Shown here one piece after another: positions 1 to 13,230 of a stretch of DNA of 64,000 bases. The notes under the pieces are model-generated. The model was not told where the DNA came from, searched no databases, and was given only the letters and a program-made list of their open reading frames with translations. The DNA lies in assembly GCA_036365515.1 (NCBI GenBank), contig CM070873.1:24559085-24623084 (forward strand), written 5' to 3'. Made by a program: the position numbers and the translations under genes. Source of the stretch: Torymus aiolomorphi. Taxonomy: Eukaryota; Arthropoda; Insecta; Hymenoptera; Torymidae. Position 1 is the stretch's first letter; each line of letters begins with the position of its first letter.

Positions 1-1119
1 ATGATTTCCGTTATGAAATTAAACGTACAGAAATATGAAAATAAAGCTCGCAATCCAATTATCTCGAGGACTAATATTGTAAACAGGTTTTGAGTCGAGG
101 AAATATTGCACAAGTTTCTTTCTGGTTCAGTTCATTCGATTTTTCACTTTTTATTTCCAGAATTACGAATCGAGCGTCTTTAACCGGAGAAATCGCTAAT
201 ACCGGCGAACCGCTTGTACGCGGACGTAGCTAATAAAGCTATTACTTGTAGTCAATAAAGTATCGCGAGAGAGTTCTGGTTTACTCGCAAAAACCGATAA
301 GTTTCTATCGCAGTTATTCGCTCTTTTTCTCTCTTCAGATGATTCGGTATCTGTTAGCTGGAAGGCAATTTATACAGAACATCGCTAACATATATAGATT
401 TGGATAGATTATAGTGCAATATTTTCGTTGAAAACATTAACCAAGAAAGTATGCTAAATGTGGCTAAGAATTAGGTGAACGATGCCACTCGAAATTTCGC
501 CATCAGACAGAATAATACAAAGTCACGTACTACTTTTTATTTGTTTTCAACTTAAATATAACAATAAACTTTAAACTTTTTCGACAACAAAAAAAGCTAC
601 TTAAGCCAAGCCCTTATTTTCTTACAAACAAATTTTAAAAAATGGTTTTCTTTTTTCGAATACCGTTGTTTATCAACAAATTGAACTACTCACACTTCAC
701 AATCTTCCTCTACCCAAATCCTCGCAATCGATCCGACCACAACCTTTTCGCCATTAACCATTGCATCATTATTGAGCCCACTGCATTGTACCTACCACCG
801 CGCATTTAGATTCTCGCCACTCAACGCGCGCATTCCTAAAGCCTCGAGAAGAAGACAAAAACCACCGCATCGCGCGCATCCATTCTCCTCCGCGGCGCGG
901 AGCTTTTCACTTTCACGCGAGAGTGCCACTCCTCCGCGACTGTCAAGATTGCACTGCGGCTGTCGTCGTGTGTAGTGAACTTGGGCTTTGGAGATTCCCG
1001 ACCGGGATAGCTGAAAATTCACGTGGAAATGCTGGTTTATTGGCGTGCAATGTTTTGAATTATGATTTTGTTGAGGAAGTTGTGTAATTGTTTAAAATGT
1101 GTAGAGGGTGTCAAAAATG
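1..1119. other. Non-coding stretch with a CpG-rich patch
   Basis: No supported gene. The sequence is AT-rich except for about 780-1,010, which is dense in CpG and GCGC. Short frames read there in both directions, as expected from GC-rich non-coding DNA, without splice sites or a start context. It could be a regulatory island, but nothing specific identifies it. Confidence 0.5.
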
Positions 1120-1287
1120 CACGGAGGAAAGGTTTGTAGTAAAAATTACTATTTTCGATACTGACCGAGGGACAGACATTTTTACTATATAGAAAGCAAT
1201 TCTTACTATAAATTGTAGTAATTTTCAGAAGAAAAAATGTCTGTTACTTTTAAAAATAGTAATTTTTACTTCACAATTTTCGCCGTG
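1120..1287. repeat. CACGGAG-family MITE, copy 1
   Basis: Inverted ends: the left begins CACGGAGGAAAGG and the right, read in reverse, begins CACGGCGAAAATT. Each is followed inward by GTAAAAATTACTAT. An internal GGGACAGAC motif recurs in other members. No protein is encoded. The same termini occur at 19,790, 30,122 and 46,135, where TA target duplications are clear. Confidence 0.7.
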
Positions 1288-1302
1288 CGTCTTTTAAATG
1301 GA

Positions 1303-1534
1303 CACAGAGAAAAATTTTGTAGAAAAATCACTATTTTTTATAGTACGCGTAGCCCAAACTCATACTTTCATAAAAATTACTATAACTTATGGTAATAATT
1401 TATATTATTTTGTTATTTTTACAATACAAATAGCAATTTTTACTATTAATTGTAGTAATTTTCATGAGAATAATATGAGTTATCACACGTTTACCATCAA
1501 AATAATTATTTTTACTACAAAATATTTCTACGTG
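1303..1534. repeat. CACGGAG-family MITE, copy 2 (diverged)
   Basis: The left end begins CACAGAGAAAAATTTTG; the reverse-complemented right end begins CACGTAGAAATATTTTG, followed by GTAAAAAT. It lies 15 bp after copy 1, so two members stand almost end to end. The open frame across it is AT-rich repeat read-through, not a gene. Confidence 0.65.
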
Positions 1535-2564
1535 TGCGGTAATTTTGTTGGAATAACGAGTAGTAATATTTTTTATTTAAAGGGGTCGATGTTCCGGTTT
1601 TATTAGGAAATATTTAACCATAATTTATTAATTGTAGTATATTTGCACCATTTATACTTTATATAATCAGATTTTAATGCGCGACTTGTCTCATTTCTCA
1701 ACAAAGTTCTACTCATACTACACAATAATTCACTTTTAATGATACTTTCACGTCTACATTTACAATGTAACATCTTATTTCACTATTAGTTTATATGCGT
1801 TATATCATTCAACTAATAGACACTGAAAATCGACGAATAATATTGCATCTTCTGGACAACCACGTACCATTAAAAGATCCACATCCAGATAAAATTTTCC
1901 AAAGAAAACCACGAGACATATATTTTAATTATCGAAAATTTAATTGCCGGCAGTCGGCAGCGCTTCTCGTTGCATAAACATTGCAGTCGAGATAGTTCAT
2001 CCGGTCGCCGAGAACGCGAGAGGCGAGGCCATTTAATGGGAGCCCCCCATTCGCGCGTGCGCGCGCGAGAGAGAGAGGCGAACGAATTTTATTTACGGCC
2101 CCATAAAATCCATGTCAAAATAATGAGTTAACGATTGAAAATGCGCACGAATGCAATCGCACGTTGCTTTCCAACCGTTACCTTTAATAACAAAAACGTA
2201 GCACGCAGCGCCCGGGGAATGTTTCTGCCGCTGTAATGATCCTTTACGAGCGAGATGATAATAATGCTCGCGTTTTACGAGGGTGGGATTCGGGCGCTGT
2301 TCTTTTGCCGCGCGATGCTCTCGATTCTGTACGTGAGGTATATATATACCGCGCGCGCGGGGTTTCGGTATTGAAAATCTAGGAAAATCTAAAGGATAAA
2401 GGAAAAAGGAGAGGCTTTGCGAAGTGAGAGGTGTTTATGGTTGCCGATGGATACAGTTTAAATGTACGTGGTCATGAAGAGGAAGCTGTTGAGGTAGAAA
2501 TTAAGATGATAAAATTGAACTAAAATGAATAAAATTTGTAAAATGACGATGATTTCGTCTGATA
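1535..2564. other. Non-coding stretch with CpG/GA-rich island
   Basis: No gene supported. About 1,970-2,360 is a CpG-rich island with a run of alternating CG followed by GAGAGAG near 2,050-2,080 and CGCGCGCG near 2,350. The rest is AT-rich. Confidence 0.45.
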
Positions 2565-2795
2565 AAATACTACAAACGTAAGAAAAATTACTATATTCGA
2601 TACTAACTTTGGGACAGGCTCGAATTTTCATAAAATTTACTACAATTATAGTAAAAATTCTTATATAGATAGTAAAAATTACTCAACACAGGAATTTTTA
2701 CTATAAATTGTAGTAAATTTTATGAAAATTTGAGTCTGTCCCACGTTTACTATAAATATATAGTCATTTTTACTGCACCATTTTTTTCTGTGTAG
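2565..2795. repeat. CACGGAG-family MITE, copy 3 (degraded)
   Basis: The two halves are imperfect inverted copies centred near 2,680. Both carry GTAAAAATT/ACTATA segments and a GGGACAG or CTGTCCC motif. The right end reads in reverse as CACAGAAAAAAATGG; the left terminus is eroded. Confidence 0.55.
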
Positions 2796-5700
2796 AACCC
2801 ATCACCATAATTTTCCAGTAATCTAAATCTTTTCTTTTCATCCCTTTCCCCCTAAAAACCACCAAATCTCTCCTCCAATCTCCCGATCCACCTCATCTCC
2901 TCCAACATTGACATGTATCCCGCGCGCGTCACCTACATTCTCCAAAAGGCTGCTGCTACTCGCAAAAAAAAAATAAAACAAGTCTCGCGCGCATCTCTTT
3001 ACCGGGTTACATCTTTCTCTTTCTGTACCCTCCACGCGCGCACAGCTTTTACGCTGACGCTGATTTCCTCGGGATTTTTTCCAACCCAGTTTGCACAGAG
3101 AGCAGCAGCCGTGACCTCGAGCGACCAAATGGACGCACGTGCGTGTGTCCCCCACGTCTGGTGGATTTCTCTGCGTCTCTCGCGCTCATTGCGACGCTAA
3201 GAGGTTTGAGAGGTTCGGCCACGTGGATCAATGAGGCCGGGTTAGAAGTGAAGCGGTGAATTTAAATATTGATTGGGGCTGTGTATTTTAAGGTGGCTTA
3301 ATTTTCCGCCGTGAATGATTGATGGGTTCCATTTGTGGAGCTGTAGAGGGATATTAAATTCCGTTTCTTGTGTGGATGTGATGTAAAGGAGGTCTCTTTA
3401 AATTAGATTATTTTTCTATTTTGGAAACTGTAAATGTTCATATTGTTCATTTTTATATTATGTAAATGTAAATTTTTGTAAATTTTCGATTTATTACTGG
3501 TTTAAATATAATAATATTACCACAGTCACTTAACAATTTAACTGTATTTTTTAAATACCCCATATACCACCAACTCTTTAGACAATATTATGAAAATATT
3601 GTTTTATAAGATTCAACAGATTTATTAATATTGTATAAGGATTACGACTCTTTACAAAACTCTTGGACAATATTGTCACAAGACGTTATTTCCGGTTTTT
3701 TCAATATTTTTTCAAATTTAGTCTGTACGAATGGTTTCATGCACTTCGAATTTCATTGAAAAAATTAAGATAAACACTTCAAACCAATTATGCCCTAACG
3801 TTTGTTAAGTCTGCGGAGCACATTGAAGACGGAATATTTTAAACCAATAAAAACTACAAACCCTCCTCCTAATATATTGAATACTTATGAAATTAAATTA
3901 GCGCACTCTTATTATTCTGCAGATCGTTTAGACAGTTTCTCTAATTTAAAAAATCCATGTGTTCCCTAAACTCGATTAAACCACAAAAATTGTTTTCATC
4001 GCATCATAGCAACTAACATTAAAACTTTCTTCCCTATCCCATAACATCCAAAAAGTACCTAAAACTATTACCGCACTTGCCCCAAAGCCACTCAAAAATC
4101 GTTACAAAGAAAGCACGCATCGCTATCCCAAACCTATTCCTCGTCGCACCTCACGCGCCACCATGCGAAACAAAAACCCATATCCGTTGCGACGGCCTCG
4201 CAACCACCAATGACGTTCCACTTTCCACAGTAGCAGCGTCGAAATGCACCCCTCGCCGCCTCGTCATCGTCCTCGGGCTTATCGCCGGCTCGCAATCGGC
4301 CGCGTTAGGTGTACCGTTACGGGTTGACGCGCAGGCGTACGTTGCCCCCTGGACGAATTCCGGGTGCCGTGCGTGTGCCTCAGGTGTCGTTTTAATTTAT
4401 CGCCGTTGGCGATATACACCGCGCATGCGTGGAGGAGTTTTGGTTTTGGGTTGCTATGATTATTGCACGGAGAGCATTTTTGCGTAAAAATACCGTGATG
4501 GGTTGGTACATCTGGAACAACTGAAGAAGGTTGTTGTGACGGTCCGGTAAAAATTACTGTGAAATTTCCGTGATTTTTATGGAACTGTCGCGGTGATTTT
4601 TTCTAACCGCTCCACCTTTTTCACATTCACCAAACTATCGCGGCAATTTTTTTAGAAACATTCTCTCCATGTGTAAATGTTTAGTGATATATGGGAATAG
4701 ATAAGATTTAGACGTGGACTGATATCTTCAGTTTATATCCTAGCACTTTTTATATATTTTAATAAAGATATTGGAAAATAAGTTAGAGCTGTGAAAATAA
4801 GTTGCAATATTTTTTGAAGATAAATGATTTTGAAGATGGATGATTTCGTATCAGTTTCTGACTTTGAAGAAATATAGCTTACAATAAGCAGCATTTTGAT
4901 AAGAATTCACTCGCGCATTATGAAAATAAAATTTATGAAAAAAACAGTATTTTCCTTCTCGCAGGCTTTTAAAGCACGTTTAAGAATGATTTGAATTATA
5001 AAGTAGCCATTTTGATCGTTTAATTAAAGCGGAAAAGATTAACCCAATTGCAGTTTGAAACTTATTAAAGCCATGCGTTTCACTATTTAGAAAATTAACT
5101 GTCACTTAAAAATGTTATAAAAATAGACATTTTCATGTAGCTTTCAATTACACTTTTTACTTTACCCTGGACATTCGGAGATATTATACTAAGAAAACAT
5201 TAGAGCAGACCTTAATTTGAACCAATATTTCACACTAACTAATGACGGCATCTTTAAAAGCCAGTTTAGAGCCACTTTATAAAAATTACGTAAATTCAGC
5301 CAAATGATAACGGGAACTATTAAAGTTATCAAGGTGGTAAAAACGCTGACAGCGTTAAATGTACACTGATGATCTTAAAAATCTTTAGAGTAGTGAATTC
5401 AACTTTTTACGGTACGGTTATAACGTCAAAAATAATTAAGTATATTTTTTCGTATTCTCACAAATTTAATTTTTACAGTCTCAGTTCGTGAATTAGTACA
5501 AGAAAGAAATTTTAATAAAGTTGATGATGTATTATTTTCTTCGTCGAATTAAACTTATTTAGAAAACTTCCAAAACAATAGCTTCTTAGTGTCATTATAA
5601 ATATTGCAACTCGCTGAAAACATCAAAAACTTTTTATCCTGACCGGCAACCAAAAATTAACATCTGGAGAGAATAATTCAATCTCTTTTCAAGACAATCG

Positions 5701-6974
5701 ATTCCCCATCCCTAGCAGTACGTTGCACCACGATAGATTTTTCGAGATCGTGCTTGAAACGCAAATTGAAAACTCAAAACGCTCTCTCTCTCTCTCTCTC
5801 GCACTTTGCGCAAGAGAAAATCGTTCAACAAAGTGGCACTCGCGAGGCACAGTTGAAGTTATCGACTCTATACGGAAACACCTTTTCCGAGCTTTTCCAT
5901 ATAATTTGAGTGAGTGGTCAAAGTAGAATTTTTCAATGGGTAAGAAGTTTTGCCGAAAACAATTTAAATAAGTGGGGATTCTGTTTAGGAAAGGATGTAC
6001 ATGGATTTGTAGATTTTATAGTTTTCCTTTTGGATTTTCATTTATCATTTTTGTTATTGTGCTTTAATTCATTACGAATAACAGATCGACTGTTGATTGA
6101 TCATCTGAAGATTTTAAAACCGACTAAAAATAAAGAAAAATTGGACGTATTACTTTCTATTTTTGTTCTCCGATGTTGTCTAGTTTCGACAAAATTTCTA
6201 AATTTCTTCTTTTTTCAGAGAAATTGTTTACTTAGTTGTGGTTACGCTTTAGGATTTCATTTATGACAATGTACAAAAGTAACGATATCCCATGTATTAG
6301 AAAGCAAACCCGCGTTGACTCTTTGCACACTTTATTTAAAAAGTTTATATTGAAAATGTTCTTTCATCTTTCTCTTTCTCCGTGATATCACCGACAAAAA
6401 ACTTTTTACGCCCGCATAAAGCTCCCCTACAAACCTCGTATAAATGTAAATACTTTTAAAACCATTGGCGCATATAAAAAGGCGATAATTTCGCAAAAGG
6501 AAGCGTGTGATCGTATCTTTAAGGTATTTCATATATACAGTATATCAGATTGAACATTTTTTAATGGCACTTGGTATATTGCGCAAAACACGCTGAAAAT
6601 GGCCGATCGCTCGATTGAAAAACCAGCTTCGTTACGAAATGAGCCCGAGCAAAGTTATTTACCGATCGAGAACTTATTTGTATACTTATCTTTTATATTT
6701 ATTACAACATTTAGTACATAATCACTAATTATATGACGTCTTTTTTTGTTGCAGGTGAGTCATTGAGTACAAATTTCGTGCGCACTTTTCGTACGTTCTT
6801 AAGATTCCAATTATAGTAAGTGATTGTTTTTTAATTGCATGAAGCAATTTTAACAAAATTCCAACATTGTTTAATATAACGTGAAAAACAAATAATTAGG
6901 TAGGCTGTTTAGTGTACAAACATCATTTTTCTGAAAAAATAAATTAAAAATATTACAGCATCTCTGATAAGAGG
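2796..6974. other. Long non-coding stretch
   Basis: No exon with credible splice sites was found. CpG-rich patches lie at about 2,915-3,215 and 4,150-4,450 and produce short overlapping frames that look like chance. A degraded inverted segment near 4,540-4,680 (GTAAAAATTACTGTGAAA against TTTTTCTAACCGC) may be an old member of the CACGGAG family. A short CT run lies near 5,780-5,800. Confidence 0.45.
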
Positions 6975-7141
6975 TAAAGCACCCCGCACACAATGTATGG
7001 AAAATAATCATTCGGTCAAATTGGATCAAACTTGGGGAAAAGATAGATCTTGAGGTCCTGAACAAAAGTTCTCATGGGCAAAACCCCCCAAAATTTGACC
7101 GAATGATTTTTTCCCATACATTGTGTGCGGGGTTCTTTGCA
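6975..7141. repeat. Foldback MITE with about 45-bp inverted ends
   Basis: The left arm holds ACCCCGCACACAATGTATGG and continues to ATTCGGTCAAATT. The right arm is its near-complete reverse complement, with AATTTGACCGAATGA and then CATTGTGTGCGGGGT. The loop is about 70 bp and no coding is seen. Its ends match none of the other families in the window. Confidence 0.75.
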
Positions 7142-10092
7142 ATTTTATATAATTCTTATATTTTATAATTTAATAAACTAACTAACAAGATACAAATTGT
7201 ATCCAATCTTTATCCTCCCATAGGAACCTAAATATGTAGGAAAAATTCATTTAGACTTATAGTTTTCTTAAAATTAAATTATGCTCCATCAACGATATGA
7301 ATGTCAGTGATTGCGGTATTTACACGACCGTTTACAATGCTTCCAAACAACCGTTAAAGTTGGTCACTCGACGCCGAGCAAAATTTCCCAGTAAAAATTC
7401 TCATAATTCGTTCCTACTCCGAGACGTGCACTTAAAGTCCTCGAAAAATCACCACGACTCACAGGTTCTCCCCAAAAATCATAAAAACCACAAAACAACC
7501 GAGTCACAGCGATTAACCATTAAAAAACTTTTCCGAACGGATCCATCGAGCCTCGAAAACCAAAACAACTCTCGAATATCCACGCGCGGGGGTCGATCTT
7601 TCACCTGAAACTCCTCCCACTCGCCGAAACCGATTAATTTTCCCCCTGGCATCGACGGCTGCGTTGCTTTTTCTCGCATCCTTCGTGGAGGGAGAGATGT
7701 TCTTTTTTCTTCGGCGAAGGAAAACCGTTCCTTTGTCGAAGGCGAAGGTGACGAAACGCGCCGCTGCTTTTTTTTTGTGCGTGGTGCCGCTCGAATTTTA
7801 CGGCTCGGCGCCGACCGCCGCGGAAAAAGTGGCGCTGCGTAATCCCCGATCGATCGGTTCGCTATGTATGTGTGTGCGGACGTGGTAATAATTGTAGAGT
7901 GGAATTTGGATAGAGCGGAGGTGGTGTGATTGGGTGGAAAATGTGGGTTCTCTTTTATTCTAGAATATGTTATTGAATCAGTTTGAGGATGTATAAGAAG
8001 TGATGTTAAATCGAAGATATGGTGTAGTTGGAAAATATTCTCCTCTCTTAAAAAAACGATGGCCGGATGTTGTGAAGCACTTAAAGAGTGATTTTGATTG
8101 GTCTGTAAGGAATAAGCGTGAAAATTCGCTACTTCCGCTACATTTGACTTTTTAAAATTAAATTTTTATTCCTAACTATTTAAAACTAAATAATTAAATC
8201 AAATTAGAATAAAAAGATTACTTTTGTCATGCTTTAAAAAATGATCTGATTATCCTATCATTTAAACCAATTACAATAAAATCAATGAAAAATTATATAT
8301 TCATAACCTAAAAAAACAAAATAATACGCGCGCAGCGCGTTTGGATTTTGCTAGTGTACTAAAAATTAATATGTTTAGTTTCTGTATTAGAGGTATTATT
8401 GAATTCTTGGATAAAATGAATGTTAAAAGAAGACTGTAGAGTTTCAATTTAATGAGGATTGTCATAAAATAAAATGAAATGAAATGAAATTCTTAAATTA
8501 ACCGCAAGCAACGTTGTATCAAACTTGAGCTGTAAAATTTTATTGAAATTTTTTTGAAATTCTGGAGAATTACATCTTAAATTCCTTATAATAACGTTGT
8601 TATAATACCACAGTGTAGTATTAAAATAATATTGTGTTCACAGTAAAAAGAAGAACTTTCACTGCATTTGTATATATATGAACTTAAACTAATCGCCGCA
8701 TTCTGCGAGCGTAGTATACAAAGGCCGTTTAAGATTATATAAATACGTTATTGAATTTTCTGCAAAATTTAACGTTCGGCGAAGAATGCGCAGCTTCAAT
8801 TTAATAAAAAACTTAGTTACGTAATGCTCTGCGTACTCCTCTAGAAAATTCAAAGTCTGTATAAATGAATTAACGGTTTGTTTGCAAAACGGGTTTAGAA
8901 GTACGTGGACGGCATGGATATGGCGCTTAAACTGTTACCTGCCGTTATATTAAGTAGCTCGTATAGTTTAAATCTCAATCTAATGTTACTATATAACGTT
9001 TAATAATTAATGCGGCGATCGGAGATAAAACTGCCTGTTTTAATTGGAGAATGCATTATTAATGTAAATAAAAGTTTTTATTCTTCAACACCTCGTTCTA
9101 TATAGACTTTGCGTAAGCCTTCGAGCGAATATTCCATCATATTATAATCCATATTCTTTTGTTGAAAAAACTTGATTCTTTTAAAAGATTTAATATTCAG
9201 ATAACGCCTTGCGTGACTTTAATTGATAATTCATCGAAATAGTGACGGAAAATGATTCGAAACACTTTCAAAACTCGTACGAAGGGCAATTTGAAAAGAA
9301 AAGTCTGTTCAATAATCATTAAAAGAAAATTAGACCAGATCGCGTTTACAGTTACGTATACTTATCGAAGTTTTTCTAGTTTCCACTTGGTGGAAGTTTA
9401 TGTTACCGTTCGCAGGGGATATTCAGATAGGCTTCACTATGTTTACGTCGCTGATACAAGATTCATTATCGTGTACTTAATTTCTCAGTAATTACGACAA
9501 ATCCCTAATTACTTGTAAATAATTTACTGGGAATCAGCTATAAATAAGTCTCGATGAAAGCCATGATGTTATTCTAATGCCTCGCAACAAATTCTTAATG
9601 AAGATTTTGTATACATTACTGGTTATTTTTTTTCATACAAAAGCAAAGATCGTCGCCGACTAATTGACCATCCAATGAATCATGCATTATGATGGAGTAT
9701 AATTCTCAAAATTATAGTGTTTATTTCGTTGTCCAAGAACCTTTACCCTACATCAGTATGTAAAATTGACTTTTTCATCAGCAATTGAACTTTAGTTTCA
9801 GTTCTATTTCAAGGTTGCAATAATTCCCAATCACCAGGTTATTTTGTTTTCTAAATGCCAAACATAAGGCATTTTCATAAAATTCCAAATCATTAGCGTA
9901 AGCTCCATTAACAGTAAAAGTGACCATATAAGGCTAAGTAATAGATATATATAGGTCTAAGATTATCCCTCTTCCATCTATTATACCTACACTAATCAAT
10001 ACACACCAACTCAAGCATTCCGCTCCCAACCGTATGCATCCAATCCTACCCCTTCCCAAAGTCGAAAATCTCCACGCATAGAACCATCCACC
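7142..10092. other. Non-coding stretch upstream of the first exon
   Basis: No gene supported. A CpG-rich patch lies at 7,560-7,880. A short AAATG-type run lies at about 8,462-8,486. The part from about 8,680 to 9,060 has balanced composition and few simple repeats, the look of possible cis-regulatory DNA, but no named site can be assigned. Confidence 0.4.
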
Positions 10093-10796
10093 TCATATCA
10101 GCTGCACTTTCGTTTTCGCTCGCTGCACATCATCACCGTGCTTGAGCCGCCGAGATTCATCCGCCTCTTCGGTCTCTCCCCCTCTTCTTTCGACGCGCGC
10201 CGGCTCGCGCGCCGCGGCGGCGGCAGCCAGCCAGTCGTCCACTAGCCGCCGGCGCGCGCGGTCGCGTATCGTACACACACACATACACACCTGACTGGCT
10301 CTCGAGTGAGCGATGTACAACACGTGTGTTTTGTTATTATAATCAATCCGCCGCGCGGATACTGCAGGCCGTGCCGTTATCGCGCTGAGCAAATACAGAG
10401 TGATGAGCTGTGTCGGCGTGCTGGTGGTGACGAGGAATAATTGGGCGCGCTGCCGAAATCTTTCTTGATCGTCGACGAACCAGTCGAGGCGCAGTGTCAA
10501 GAGAGCTGGCGCTTTTACGAGGGATATAGCCCCCTTGGGACGCGATTAGAGCCGGTGAAAGCCGGCGCAGCAGTTTCCGGCGTTAATTCGAGGTTTCAAC
10601 GACCCCCGCGCGGGGGACACACGTACACGCTACGTTCGTAGTTATAGGCCAAGGCTGTGTGTCTTTTTTTATCATTCGTCGTGGGTATCGCGTGGTGTTG
10701 TGATCTCTGAAGGGTGCATATTGTGATATAACAAGCGACTAGTGGAACCGCGGTAAAAGTGTCGTTGCCACCGATGCTGAGAGCTGGGCCGCGACA
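10093..10796 (+). promoter_or_regulatory. CpG-rich promoter and 5' leader region
   Basis: GC-rich sequence with many CpG and GCGC steps runs directly into a spliced first coding exon, as expected of a CpG-type promoter with a 5' UTR. There is no clear TATA box and I cannot fix the transcription start. A 135-codon frame on the other strand within it is alanine/arginine-rich and looks like a by-product of composition. The promoter role is inferred from position and composition. Confidence 0.5.
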
Positions 10797-10803
10797 ATGT
10801 TGA
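10774..10803 (+). other. Short upstream ORF overlapping the main start
   Basis: An ATG at 10,774 opens a 9-codon frame ending in TGA at 10,801-10,803. It is out of frame with the main ATG at 10,797 and overlaps it by seven bases. Ribosomes starting here would pass the main start, so the upstream ORF could damp translation. The arrangement is seen directly; the effect is inferred. Confidence 0.5.
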
Positions 10804-10968
10804 CAGCGCGCACGGTCGGGCCCGTGGAGGGCAGCGACCACCTGTTCCTGCTGCCGGAGCGGGCTCTGGGCATGGACAGCACACATCTCAGGCAGGATCT
10901 AGCCGGGCTGGACTTCAATCTGCATCTCAATCTTCTGCACACGGCGCCGCGCGGCAACGTCTGGCTAT
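10797..10968 (+). CDS. First coding exon of an unrecognised spliced gene
   Basis: The ATG sits in a good context (ACA before it, A at -3). It opens 57 codons plus one base and ends at a strong donor, TAT|GTGAGT at 10,969. Reading through the donor meets a stop two codons later, so splicing is required. The peptide starts MLTARTVGPVEGSDHLFLLP, continues with ALGMDSTHLRQDLAGLDF and ends near APRGNVWL. It is leucine-rich without a signal peptide or membrane span. Codon use is strongly GC-rich, unlike the surrounding AT-rich DNA. I found no phase-matching second exon; the first intron must be long and may cover much of the right-hand sequence. I do not recognise the family. A regulatory gene with long introns is a guess from the architecture only. 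Confidence 0.65.
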
Positions 10969-11245
10969 GTGAGTGACATTAGTCGAAAGTGTTTTAGGTT
11001 ATGATTGGTGTATATGAGGATGTGCAAGTATATATATGCGAAGCTGTTGATATTTTTATGCTTGTACGAAGCGCGACCCCGATTACGAAGCGATTGTGTT
11101 GCACTGAGGATTGAAAACAAACAGATAAATAAACATAAATCACGTTAGATTACGCGATGTTTCATTTGGTATCATAGGTACAATGTTTTATTGAATTAAT
11201 TTGGAGATTAAGCTCCGTAATAGGTACAATGAGAGAAAAAAAATA

Positions 11246-11365
11246 GTACATTACGCTACCAGTGCGGGAAAGCAGATTTTCGTCTCGTGTGACGTTTACA
11301 CCCGAGTGAAGCGAGGGTGAAAAGGCACACGAGACGAGAATCTCTTTCCCGAACATGTAGCGTAC
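11246..11365. repeat. Hairpin MITE with CCCGAGTGAAGCGAGGG loop
   Basis: Inverted arms of about 45 bp. The left contains GTACATTACGCTACC and TTTTCGTCTCGTGTG; the right contains CACACGAGACGAGAA and GTAGCGTAC. A second small hairpin, ACCCGAGTGAAGCGAGGGT, lies in the loop. The same stem-plus-inner-hairpin plan recurs at 39,110 and 39,339. Confidence 0.7.
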
Positions 11366-12791
11366 AGTATTTTTTGATACACGTGTGAAAAGCTAGATTT
11401 TGAGTACACGTTTTGTGCCAAGCGTGTGCAAAATCGAGCTTTGCGCACGAGTATTGAAAAATACTATTTTCGCTTAAGTCATGCACAAGAGCATAAACGA
11501 AGTGCGCTTATAAGCGAAAAGCTCGGGATTCTTCAGCAGTTTCTGCCGAACTGTCGGGCAAAAACAACAGAAACTCGGGTCACGTGATCTTTGGCACTTG
11601 TGCGTGAGCTCGTCGCTATGTCAGTTTTTACCGAAGCGTTTCGACAATTCTAGCCTAATTCCTCCTACCGAACGGTGTCGGTTGTTTTCACCGGAGGTTT
11701 CGGTGGTTATAACAGATTTTTTCACTCAGTGCATGAACCGGATAGAAGAAACGTTATTTTAATAAAATATGTCAATTCCAAACATTCTCGTCAGTAAGCA
11801 AAGCCTTTCTATTGTTCTGGCACTGTTTGCGTTATGAAACAGCTGATTACCCTATAAACAATTCCACAGAAATGAATAATTATCTGCAACAGTTAGAAAC
11901 GTGTCTGGCATTTCACACCGACACACAGTAAATACAAAATTACTTGAAAAAACACGCACAGTTAGGCATCGAACAAAAAAGCGGCAGGTTTGTGTAATGA
12001 AGTTGCGCAACGCATTGATTGCAGTGATTAGAATGGCAAAAATAGCCGCGTGTACACGTTGTTATTCTCCTCTAAAATTTGACTCCTTTGTGTACCCTCA
12101 ACAGACCGAAAAACTAATCACGGCTGCGCATACGATTAACGCCAAGAGGGGTCGATAAATCTTCGAATCAATCATAACGTTGATCTATTACAGATGTACA
12201 TACGTACAGCCCAACCTCTCTCTAACTCACTCCGCCCAGAACTGGTCTCATTTCGTGATGATGAATATCATCCCGGTCACATACACCTGCAGCAGCAGCC
12301 GACGGGGTACATGTAACCGATACACACACACGCGCGCGCAGCCGAGAAAGAATCACGTCGGCTAGCGACACAAAAAGCCATTAGGCTAATCCGTGACTCA
12401 CGCATGCGCATCCCGCGCCCGTCCGCCCGTCCGTCCACACAGAGGTGGAGGAATGTTAATGGCCCTGGAATCCGGGAAGACAGATAACGAAGCGAGCCGC
12501 GTGTGTCTCAAGGTCTGACCTCGCGGAGGAGCGTTTCTTGGCCGAGGATTCGCTGATCCAAGCGCGTTTCCGCGAGTTTTGGCGCTTTCCTCGCACGGCT
12601 GATTGATCCCGTTGAGTACGTAAGTTGGTAGGTCTGTGTTTTGGCTCTTGTTTGAAAGAGATGGCTTCAGGTCGTGACAAGGCGGGAAGGATGATGTCAG
12701 CTGATCGACGTTGCGAATTTTATTGTGATCGTTGTTGGGTAAACGAGATGTTTTAAGAGAATTTTCAGGGATTGGATGATGTTGGTTTTCT
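11366..12791. other. Non-coding stretch, probably intron
   Basis: Short inverted GCGC-containing segments continue to about 11,520 and may be a second, degraded hairpin repeat. A CpG-rich island covers 12,280-12,680. Opposite-strand frames there lack splice sites and starts and were not accepted. Confidence 0.4.
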
Positions 12792-13230
12792 ATGGGTCTG
12801 AAATTCGCATCGTTGGAGTGCAACGAAATAATTTTTTACGATTGACTAAAGTTATTAAACAATGGAAATTTTATCTAAAGCTTTGTTATAAAGTTATTTT
12901 ATACTATAAAACACTAAATCTATACGCAAAATTAATATTAACAAGTATAAACTTAAAGTAAAATGAATTATTTTTTTATTTCGTTGCACTCCAACGTTGC
13001 AAACTTCAGACCATTAAGTTTGCAACGTTGTAGTGCAACAAAATAAAAAAATATTTGATTTTACCTCAAGTTTACAATAAATAATATTGATTTTGCGTGT
13101 AGATTTATTGTTTTATAATATCAAGTGACTTTATAACAAAGATTTAGATAAAATTTCCATTGCTTAATAACTTTAATTAATTGTTAAAAATTATTTCGTT
13201 GCACTCCAACAATGCAAACTTCAGACCCAT
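12792..13230. mobile_element. MITE-A dimer (two copies, one target duplication)
   Basis: Two MITE-A units stand head to tail, joined near 13,014 where the facing ends are partly lost. The outer left end is ATGGGTCTGAAATTCGC and the outer right end is GCAAACTTCAGACCCAT. GGTTTTCT precedes the pair and GGTTTTCG follows it, a 7-of-8 match, so the pair seems to have moved or arisen as one unit. No protein is encoded. Confidence 0.75.

Noticed and set aside
4077..4487. 136-codon plus-strand frame
   Set aside because: Sits in a CpG-rich patch, starts at a non-ATG codon in AT-rich DNA, and has no recognisable domain.
10093..10500. 135-codon minus-strand frame opposite the promoter region
   Set aside because: Alanine/arginine-rich by-product of a CpG-rich leader; no domain and no splice signals.
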